Below are positions 12,634-22,600 of a DNA stretch of 64,000 nt, one piece after another. The position numbers and the translations under genes were made by a program. The notes beneath the pieces are model-generated. The model was not told the DNA's origin. It saw nothing but the letters and a program-made list of their open reading frames with translations, and ran no database searches. Each line of letters opens with the position of its first letter. The first letter of the stretch is position 1. The stretch lies in the NCBI GenBank assembly GCA_949752735.1, contig OX457053.1, forward strand, positions 2,695,084-2,759,083, written 5' to 3'. The stretch comes from Lumbricus terrestris (Eukaryota; Annelida; Clitellata; Crassiclitellata; Lumbricidae).

Positions 12634-13245
12634 GCCTATAGATTAGGGTTCATTAATTCGAATATAAATTCGTTATGCATTTTTTGCTGTTTCAATGGCT
12701 ATTAAGACCATGCTGAAATATACCCAATGGACCTCATTAATTTTCTAGAATTACATTAGACGTTATCTGATTACAATGTAGTTTCATTTTGACCTGCATA
12801 TTATATCATTTTTTATATATAAAATGATTTCAGCGATCGTAATCGTAATCTCGAGACTTCTACAGCGCCCACAAAAGCCAAGTCGCGGGAACCAGCTTAT
12901 TCACAATCGCTCAATCAAAACAAAATCGATAGGCAGCGGGTCAAGTCCGGAGAATCAGGCAGGCAGATAGATGGACGGCTAAGGTAGGTGATGTTTAGAG
13001 TTGAAATGGCGATGTGGGACGGATTTCGCTCTGTGGCATTTATTGCTCATTCTCAAAGTGTGATTTGTTTTAGGCCTAATGATTATGTAGGCTACGGACA
13101 TTCAAAGTTTTACTTGTGCTTTAATTGTTTGTGTTGTTCTTATAAAGTTTAGACCTACACAAAAACCGATTAAGTGTAAAATATGTAACAAATGTCATGA
13201 AATACGGTGGAAGAATTTAGTCTATTTAGGTGACCCTGTGAGTGG
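12634..13245. other. Intergenic, contains a short dispersed repeat (12845-13040)
   Basis: The stretch CTACAGCGCC...CAGCTTATTCACA...ATCGATAGGCAG...GATGTTTAGAGTTGAAAT recurs at about 62080-62225. Partial forms lie near 35680, 36125 and 17180 (GGTGGTGTTTAGCGTTGAAA). No coding sequence is recognised; the family is unidentified. Confidence 0.45.
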
Positions 13246-13512
13246 CATGGGCGCCCGCATAAAGGGGCCTGCCCTTGAAAAATTGACATCTGTTTTTATA
13301 ACACTACTTTTGGGTTTCTAAAATAAATTCGCATTAGAGAATTTATGTAACTAATGATCCACGCAATGAAACTAAGAAATCCATAGGCCACGTTTAGAAA
13401 AGTCTATAAAAAATAAACATGTTTTTAACTTTCTGCCTTACATTTTTAAGCTCTTATTAAAAATATAACCATTACGGTACCATCGAGTGTTACCCTCCCA
13501 TAGGCGCCCATG
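13246..13512. mobile_element. GGGCGCCC MITE, copy between CAP genes
   Basis: The 267-bp element starts CATGGGCGCCCGCAT and ends ATAGGCGCCCATG. The interior matches 4379-4656 (CTTTTGGGTTT, TTGCATTAGAGAA-like, AAGCTCTTATTAAAA). Confidence 0.7.
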
Positions 13513-14573
13513 TAAATAGCACAGATTATAGTTTAGCCTACTTGATTTGCAATGTCGCTGCAATGCAACATTTCACAACTGCACAAATTATCAATAAATT
13601 ACACAAATGTAGACATTTTAAATATCTCAGCAATAAGCTGAAATTGCGTCAGGTCAGGGAGACCTTGCTTATTCTCCGGCGTTATGTATGTATAAAATCA
13701 AGTCTGCAATGGCCAAGATTTTTGTTTGTTTTAGCCTTCTGCCAGTAGGCTATTATCAACGAGGGTAAAAAAATGTATAAGTTATTCTATTTTATCACTC
13801 CTCATGCATGCATGTATACACCGAACCCAAAAATGTAGGCCGATATCTTGTGTAGAGGTTTGATCACATTATAACAGAGGAATTTAGGCTTACAAAGGTG
13901 ATCTTTATTTGTATACGCCAAGTGCACAATGAACATTACCGGTATGCATTTTTTAGGCTTCCTTGCTCAATAACTAACCTACAAAGCACCAGTGACGCCA
14001 AGATGACCCTTGCTGCGTAAGTGTAAGGAAAGCCGTTGTTAAATAGCCTGCCGATGACCCATTGTTTGAAACCAATGAATTTGAAACCTGGGCTGCGCTG
14101 CCACCTCCACTCCCACACCTCCCGTCTTGTTTTCCATATCAATGCACGGCAGCGCTCTACCCTTCAAGCCTTCCACCCACACTCTGACTGTCAAGTCCCA
14201 GTTTTGTTAAGCCTGTGCTACACGATTGCAAACTGTTGGCCGTGCACATCACCAGCGAAAATGCGTCGTCTGACCATGTGTAGGAGTCAGTAGGACTATG
14301 GCCCAAGGAATTGTTCGACCGTCACTGACGTGGTGGCAAATTAAAGGAGGGCCACGTCGCCTACAATATTAAGATGCCTGCCAGTAGTGGTACAACATCG
14401 GGGCAATGAGACAGGCTGCCTGGGTAGGCTGTATACAGTGCTGTTGGCCTATAAGCTATAAACTTACAGTGCCCTTCAAGCTATGTGGCCTAGCCTGTAA
14501 AGAAGTCCTGATTTGTCGTTCTTTCATACACTGCCGATTGAGCTCTGAAGGCCAACTTATGTATTTGAGAAGA

Positions 14574-14870
14574 ATGGCAGTCATAATCGTTCATATGCTG
14601 TTCGCACTGTTGTTAACTGCTCAAGTCTATAAGTGCACTACGCATATTCTGAAGAGTGGCAATATAGTCGTCGGAGTTGTGCGTCAGAATAACGATTTGA
14701 AAGAGAAATCCACAGACTCAGCCGAGTTTGGTGTAGGAGATCTGGCAGGAGGTCGGAAGAAAAGATCCCTTTCGCCAAATGACAGAACAGATTGTGTCAC
14801 AACTGTGAACGATTTAGCCTACGAGGAGAAGTTGGAGCTTCAAACATGCCCTACATGGCAACGTCATCGC
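14574..14870 (+). pseudogene. CAP-EGF gene copy, first exon only, frameshifted
   Basis: It is paralogous to the first exon at 2493. It has the same LRRM start context, a hydrophobic signal peptide (MAVIIVHMLFALLLTAQ), GVVRQ, and the furin site GRKKRS. About 14820 one base is missing: the residues corresponding to the CAP start (GEVGASNMPYM, readable from about 14832) are in another frame, while the open frame runs on to a stop at 14901. The donor expected after this segment reads GCAACG instead of GTAAGA. No CAP, EGF or tail exons follow before 15.4 kb. It is most likely a dead, 3'-truncated duplicate, although a short secreted peptide from the 14574-14903 frame cannot be excluded. Confidence 0.65.
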
Positions 14871-14903
14871 ATTATTTCAATCAATAAAATTTTTATCATC
14901 TAG

Positions 14904-15362
14904 ATATAAAATCTTCAGATTTCGCCAACACTTGGTGCTCATGTTGACCTCACAAATGAAATTAATAGAATTTTAACCATAAAATGATGAAAAATGGTCA
15001 GTTACGGACCAGACGGTTCTGAAATATATAGTTGGTAACACGAACAATTACGCAGCTTAAAATCCAGGACCGAGGAAAATTTCTTTAACTAGGTTAGACA
15101 TTGGGTCAGATACCCAGGCCACAATAATTATGAATAGGCCTACATCTACGTCATTCATGTGCAGTTGAGAAAATTCCTTAGAATAAGCTCTGACTGCCCG
15201 TACTATGATAATTGCATGTATGTCAACTGCAGAAGTCTACTGCAGAGTGACACGGTTGAAGAAAGGAACCGAGTCCTTCACATAAACTCCTCAAAATCAA
15301 CTAGAGATATATGTATATTTGTTTTATTGGTAAAAAATGAACCGGTCGTCATAACACGACAG
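14904..15362. other. Intergenic, nothing recognised
   Basis: Short unrelated reading frames and AT-rich sequence only. Confidence 0.5.
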
Positions 15363-15523
15363 TTGATAAGCATTAAGCACAAAAGAGAGGATCGGATAAA
15401 GTCTAATAAAGTTTTTATGAAGCATTCTTGTTATGATTTTCTTTTTGTTTTTATTGCTTGTTCAAATGGATACGGCCTAGGGTCCAAGTTGTAATTTTCA
15501 GGATGTCTATAAGAGAAAAATGT

Positions 15524-15760
15524 TCAAAGAACATGATCGTTGTCCCTAATTGCAGCTCTGAAGAAGGCAGCATCAGCAACCTCAGTCACAATGACTACTT
15601 TTGGGAAGTCGAAGGGAAGGAATACAGTTCGTCTTACTCTTACACGTCCCAGGATCCTTTCGATGCGATCGACCTCACCAGCGCCCAGCTGCAGTCCCCA
15701 CCAGGCTGGCGTACAGCAGACGTGCAACTTTGGTCGCCCGAGTGATGATAGCACTGTATT
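15524..15760 (-). mobile_element. LINE reverse-transcriptase C-terminal fragment
   Basis: On the minus strand the frame reads TPAWWGLQ, VDRIERILGR and VTEVADAAFFRA. This matches the thumb/C-terminal pattern of LINE polymerases (family pattern: Y.SPAWWGF...R.RIE..L.R...GFLP...AD..LF). The paralogous fragment is at 26301-26531. Confidence 0.6.
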
Positions 15761-16479
15761 AGTGGGACCATAATGATTATAACTAGTTCTTACCTTAAAC
15801 CATCGACCTTCCGTGCAGGACTGCACATCAGGCAACGCAGCTTCTCTTATGCGTTGTTTCTGCTGCTGAATTTGTTTTACCTGGGTGGGATACAAGCCCA
15901 CCGCAGAGCGTCAGAACCATCCCGCTTTATCCTCGATCGGAACACGCAATGGGTACCCCCTATAGGGATATCCTGTGGCGTTGTTTAATATGCGCTGGTC
16001 GAAGTAAAAGATAGAGACTCTCATAGTAGCGCATATAATTGAAATACCCGCAGACATGATTACATCTAAGTACACACGAACGTACAGTAGGCTACGCAGC
16101 AGTACGCACTAGACTTTATTAAATATCATAAATAATACTCATTTTTTCTAATGAGCTGTCTTTTTGTTCTAATTGCTTGAACTTTTGACATCACCTATAT
16201 ACCGGTACCTACAAATGGGAGTAAAATGTGAAAATATACGTCACGAGAGACTCGTGATCATGGTTTAACCTTCCAACGTTTTAAAATACGAGAATGGCGT
16301 GATCTCGACATGGCAATCAGATAAGAGCAATTCCAAAGAGCATTCGACAAGTTGGAATCTTGTGGAGGATGAGATCCAGACAGCTTCAATGAGGGAAGTC
16401 CGAGGCAATTATTTTTGGTGTAGGCTAATAGTTTCTTCGTAAGTTGTTGTCTGCCCCAAATTCCACTCTCGAAAGGCAA

Positions 16480-16660
16480 ATTACCTAATCAGCTAATTCT
16501 AACTTTAAACTTGTCAGTGTTACTTTGTGTACGATTTAGTATCATTAATGTTCTAGTCCTAAGAAATTGGTTAAAAATCGAAAAGTTGTAGGCCCTAGTT
16601 AGAAAATAGGTAGACATTTTCCAGTGGGGCAAGTGCTTCTCTTGCACTCACGCTTGCGGG
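16480..16660 (-). mobile_element. Diverged GGGCGCCC-family MITE fragment
   Basis: It shares CTAGTCCTAAGAAATT, AAAATAGGTAGA and AGTGGGGCAAGTG with 33772-33945 and the right half of the 9676-9937 copy. Confidence 0.4.
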
Positions 16661-17000
16661 GTCAACAGAAGACATAAGCTTAGTAGGCTAGATTGAAAAC
16701 GCCCAAATAACATGCAACATCCGGCAAATCAACTTAATAAGTCATCTAATTACACTCGGCCGGCCGAATACAATGGTCTAGCTTCATCACATGCGTCATA
16801 TGATTCAGAATTTGAATAACCATGTTCAAGCTTCTTTACTAGGCGTACAGAGTCGTTTGGAATGGGATTGGCATAAGTCGACATAGTTATTTATTGCTTT
16901 CTGATCGCATCGTTTGATTAATCTGAGCACACAAGTTTGGTAGGAAATTCGCGTGGATTGAATATCCAATATCGTTCTCGTTTTTATTTCGTTCCACAAG

Positions 17001-17795
17001 AATTCTTTTTCGTTTTTATTCAATTTCAGTTCGCACTTTCTTTCGAGTTCGAGTTCTGTTTACGTGAACGATTGCCTAAACTTTTTCGTTCTCGTTTTAG
17101 TTTCGTTCACAAAATTAGCACTGTTCAGTATCGAGTGGCTCATGGGCTGGTGCGCATGCAGGCAGGAAGTCAGACTGTAAAAGTTGGGTGGTGTTCAGCG
17201 TTGAAACAGCTACACGTAGGTAGTTGGGCGTAAGAGGAGGAATCGAGAAAGGCTTTTGTGGCGAGATAGCAAGAGGTGAGTGCATTACGGTGGATCAGTG
17301 ACTCGTCGCAAAACTGGCGAAACTTTTATTTCTCGGGCAAAAGCATAGCGGGTTGACCGAAGCGGTTGAACCCATGAACAACTGACGGAGGATAGGTGGG
17401 CTGGGAGGATTTGAATTTGTTCTAAGTGAGTGACGTGACTCTATTTTTTCCGTTGAAGAGTAGAAGTAGTAGGCCTAGTAGCCAGTAGAGTGATTTAAGG
17501 ACAGCAGTGATGCTTTGGAGGTTTGGTGACAAGTGACAACACGAGCAAGGACAATCGGAATAGTTTGGAGGTGGTTTATTTGGGTGGTGTCTGATTTCAG
17601 GCCAGTGCCGTTTTAAGTACAATGCACCAACATTGAAAAGTTTTACTTTTTTAATAGAATAAGCCCACTCAAAATATCCATACTCAAATATTCGCCACTT
17701 TCACCATACGTCCCCGCGATTCATTTTAACAAAGCAAATAACTTACCTTATCTAACTCTGCCGTAAGCTGCCATCGTTTTGTGATAAAAGGTTAG
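17001..17795. other. Upstream region of receptor gene A
   Basis: No coding sequence is recognised. The 110 bases before the ATG (from about 17665, AAAATATCCATACTCAAATATT) match the region before gene B (37245 onward), so they are part of the duplicated unit and probably hold 5' UTR. An acceptor-like AG just before GTTAGATG (17790) corresponds to the CAG acceptors before the ATGs of C and D. Confidence 0.4.
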
Positions 17796-19578
17796 ATGGA
17801 AGACACAAACGGAATCGACTGTGATGGACTGGAACTGTCGAACCAGCGTGAAAACGAGACCAACTATTTCAGGTTGGTCCAGCTGACGATGGTCGAAGGT
17901 ACGAACGTGGTTAGGAAGACTATCCTCAACCGCCTTCAACAACGCAGGACACTGCACACAATCCTCGCAGATCGGAGGTCAGAGTTCGTCCAGAGGGGCT
18001 CTGGATTCAACCTTCAACAGCTGGACGTCCTCTATCCCGTGAACGGAAATGCCCACCTTGCAAAGTTTGATATGACTCTTTGGTTCGCACTGGCTCGAAA
18101 GCTCCGTGTACTCCCAAGGAATTACCTAGATCCGCGTATCGAAGGAAATGATAACTCCAGTACCAGTACACCTCTAATCGGTACCCAGGTGGAATGGTGC
18201 CAGGACCTGGCAACAATCCACGCAGTTCGGAACAACCTCTTCCACCTCGTGAAACCGGAAATGGACACGGAGATCTTCGAGGACCAGTGGACTCGTCTCA
18301 CGGATGCTCTGTACCGACTGGACCCCGACCTTGACCGGAGCGTCATAGAGAGATACCGAACAGCTGAACTGAACCCAAAGGCAGTCATTGAACTCCGCGC
18401 GATGATCATGGAACAGTGTTTTCAGGAACGGTGCGTGGATCTCGCTGACGAAGTACGCAAAAGGAATCGCATCATCCAACTGATTCTGCTCGTGGTTGCT
18501 CTGGTGCTACTTGTGATTCTGGTCGGCGTTCTTGTTTTCGTTCTTCTCTTCAAACAGCAGCGCACCTGCGATCAAAATCTACAGCACCGTGTCGTTGGTG
18601 AATAATTATAACATGGGGTCCACTGTCCAGCCATTACCGCGCAGGACATTCGCGCGCCGCCATTTGCGCGCCGTCGTTTGCGCGCATAAACAAAATCACG
18701 TATGAAACATATGACAGAAAATCTTTCATTTTATTCTTAAAGTAATGAGCGTTAGGAATAAATGTTTATGTTCCACGTAATGAGCGTTAGGAATAATATC
18801 TTTATTTGCTTGTATTTATTTATATGTATCCTAATATGCGAAATAAAAAACAACGAACAATATCTTTATTTAGGTTTATGTGCGAAGACAAACACGAATA
18901 CACATAAAAATCGCGTTTATCGTACCCATCACACAGGAGTTTGCTGTTTGACCATACGAAGACGGCAGATATAATAGTAGATATAATAGTACAAGTCTAC
19001 GCTGCGCACGCGCGCAAATGACGGCGCGCAAATGACGGGCGTTTTTTGCTGCGCGCAAACGACGGGATTGCAAACGTCCTGCGCGGTAATGACACGGGTG
19101 CCTTATAATATAGTTTTGATTTCTCTTTGTCTCTTCCTCTCTCGTGCAAATCAGCGTTTTCTTCTTCCTACTCCTGATCTTCTTCTTCCTCCTCCTCCTC
19201 CTCCTTCTCCTCCTCCTCCAACTATTCCTCCTTCTACTCCTCCTCATTATCGTCATCATCGTCATCATCATCAATGTCTTCGTCATCCTCCTCCTCCTCC
19301 TCCTCATCCTCCTCACCATCATCATCATGATCATGGTCATCATGATCATGATCATCATGATCATAATGATGATGATGATCATGATCATCATGATCATGAT
19401 CATCATGATCATCATCGTCGTCGTCGTCGTCGTCATCATCATCATCATCATCATCATCGTCATCATCATCATCATCATCATCATCATCGTCATCGTCATC
19501 ATCATCATCATCATCATAATCATAAACATAATCATCATAATCATCATAATCATCATATCATCATCGTCATCTTCATCG

Positions 19579-19643
<65 letters not shown>

Positions 19644-22600
19644 GTCATCGTCATCGTCATCGTCACCATCATCACAGACACTACTGCCGCCGCCGTCACC
19701 ACCACGAATGAGGGACATACATGCTGATCATTACGACGACAGCTTCTATAACTTCCAAGACCACCACCTCAACCAAGATATTCTTTTATCACCTATAATA
19801 CACTCCAGTGTTGAGCGAAGATCGCCTCAAACACTACTCGCTCTCTGACATCTCATTTTGGTCATCAATGCATCGGATTTGTACTTGTCGTCTGTTCATG
19901 ATGTTTCAGGTGACCTCGCAGATCTGAGCTACCTGACTCGCAGTGGCTGGGGAGCTGTGCCACCCAGGGGACATATAGACCCACTTCATCTGCCGGCGTC
20001 TTACGTTGTCTACACGCACACGGCTGGCACCTTGCAGTGCAGCGTGCCAGAGGAATGCTGCATGCAAGTCAGAAATACCCAGTATCTGCATATGAATGAA
20101 CGAAGCGATAGTAAGTACTGCACCTTCAATCAGAGACGTTCACAGTCGGACGGGGGACTGACGGACGCATGGAGAGACATAATACTAGATGGACAGAAGG
20201 ACGGACCTACGAGAGGATGGACAGAGGAAAGAGGGACGGATACTGTAACGGACTGGCCTTTCGTCTGGGAGTCACGTGTCTGCCTACTCTCCAACTCACT
20301 TTCACTTACCAGGGCCTTTGGAGAAATAGCCTCAGTGTCCTCCCAGCGAAAGCCACCGCACTGTTGTGGGAGCTTGCCCCTATGGCCTAATGAATCAGCG
20401 GTTTCACAGTTAATGGGCCTCATTCGGCTCAACAGGGATTCTGTTTCCACATAGCTCTCTGTCGTCGGGTATTTCCTTCTTTCTCTCACTTCTACCAGGA
20501 CCGAGTCAGGACATAACTCCGCGGCACCCTTTAGGGAAGCAACAGCACCAATACTCTGGTACTCATTAGGATTCGACTCCCACACAACAGGTTTGCCAGA
20601 AGAAATACCTACAGTGAGCTCTTCTACCCTATTCCCTAATTGTCTTATCTGTCTGGACTGCTGCTCTAATACTCTCTCAGTATTATCCTCCAATTTCTCA
20701 TATCGCTTCTGATTAAGCTCAAGAATATTCAGGAGTCTTTCTACTACACTAGGTGGCGCTACTGAGCACTCGACCTCTTCACTCTCAGAAGTTTCCAGTG
20801 AGGGATTTCTATCCTCTTCCCCTTGGGTCAATTCCCTCACCTCCTCGGATTCAGGTGCAGACATATTTGTGTATTTAAATTACCAGACTGTTTCGTTATG
20901 CAATTTAATTATCAAAACAACAGCCTTAACTAAAATACAAATTATCACAATTGAACACAATGGTTTCTCCGACTAGGGAGAACACTCTCCTGAATTAAGA
21001 TTAATCTGCTCCGATTTAACCTTAAGTCATTCACAATTGGCACCTTGCCAATAATTAAATCAGTGTTCAATTTCTACTCTATTGCGAACATCTAATAATC
21101 ACAATATATAGAATTTATCGCATTCCAATATTTATTTCTATCAGATTCGATCCAGTATTAGCGTAGTTAATACTTTCCTGTCTTAACGGCTTCGGATCCT
21201 CCCTTGGGATAATTTTGCCCAATGTATTTCTGCCAAATTCCTCTTCCAGAAATATCTTTCGCACCAGACATCCACTGCACTTTTCTCGGACGAAAAGGCG
21301 ACACAAATTGTAGCGGCGAGTTGCCCAGTTATCGGAGAATAAGTTCTTCCCAGAAATTCGATCCACCGGTGTGAAATCCTCGACAATTCTACACCAGACC
21401 TCAACACGGTCGCCACCAATGGCAGACAGGTCCTTCTTCATCGAAATTTAGGCCGAAATTACTAAACTTTCGCCATTTTTCTGTCAGCAAGTCCTTACTC
21501 TACCGATTCCCGGCCGCAACTAAAGAGAAGCGGCTAAATTAGCGCCAATCGAATTGCTGTAGCCAATCACAGGCCACCTACAGGACGCCAAACAAGCACG
21601 GAGCAATTTAGAGCCAATCACAAGCCTTCACGTGCCGAGTCTGCTGAACACAAAAAGCTATTAATAGCGCGTTGCAGCTTGCAGTGCTAAGATTAGCTAC
21701 CACGATCCAACTATAGCAAAAGATGCAGCGCGTATGTAAGTAAGTAGGAATTATTAGCGATTTCCAAAATCGCTACAATACAAGGGCAGTAAGATCCGAC
21801 CGTAGACTAAGCACGCTCACAAGGAGATGTACAAAGAGCCAGACAGACAGGAGGACGAATGGATGGTCAGATATAGAGACAGAATGACAGATAGACATTT
21901 TGACGGAAGGAAGTATACGATGGGTCATATTTTTGGAAAAGTCAGATATGTAATTTATTATTATAATTGTATTCATCATTTTCATCATGAACCATGGGCT
22001 CATCGCCCGCAGATATCCGACGCCATTTTCACTAAGTTCCTCCATCTTTGTTTGTCCAGAGCGATGTGGCTCACTTAGCTCCTCAAACTCGACGCACACC
22101 TCAACCATGGTGAGGGGTGACAACAGTTATAAATGGAAATGCCTTCTAAGGCCATGCTATAAGTGGTGAATGTCTTGGGTGATGTAACACCTAGGGCGCT
22201 ACGCGAGGTGGACTGCTCAGCAGAAGCCCTGAAACTGCTGGCTAACGTGGGCGAAATTTCCCCCTTATTGTAGGCCTATTGATGGTCCATCCTCATTCCT
22301 GAGGGTCGGAGACCAGAGACAACGACAGCAGCTTCCTCCATTCCTCTCTGTTCTGCGCCCGTCTGGCACAGTCCACAATTGATAGTCCTGTCCAGTCACA
22401 GACATCGTCCATCCAGCGCCTCCTTATCCTTATTGTATTACGTAACTTTATTTGAAAAGGTCAAATCGGTGCCTGGCGCGCTAGGCAACAGTGGTGGCGC
22501 TATTATGTCTCGGCAGGCTATTTGACGTAGGCTACTGTCTAGTTTGCTCTACACCTGCCTTATGGCTGGCCCAAAACTTTGGAATTTTTAATATAATCTT

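Larger units (their letters stand above)
15363..17000 (+). repeat. Segmental duplication, left boundary of the PGRP-receptor array
   Basis: This block is repeated at 26141-27261 and, after an inserted hAT element, continues at 33766-34245. Landmarks are TAAGCATTAAGCACAAAAGAGAGGATC-type start, the LINE remnant, CCTTCCAACGTTTTAAAATACG, CATTCGACAAGTT, TAATCAGCTAATT and CACTCGGCCGGCCGAATACAA. A third, partial copy lies at 45220-45405 and 48003-48140. It seems to be the upstream part of the duplicated receptor unit. Confidence 0.75.

Noticed and set aside
18007..18479. Minus-strand frames inside the HEPN exons (also at 37829-38152, 51300-51903, 61547-62035)
   Set aside because: They are complementary-strand shadows of the conserved plus-strand exon, with no splice or homology support.
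18876..19848. Long frames with poly-Asp, poly-Met, poly-His, poly-Ile or poly-Ser
   Set aside because: They are translations of the ATC/CTC microsatellite in intron 1 of receptor A; every frame is open because the unit has no stops.
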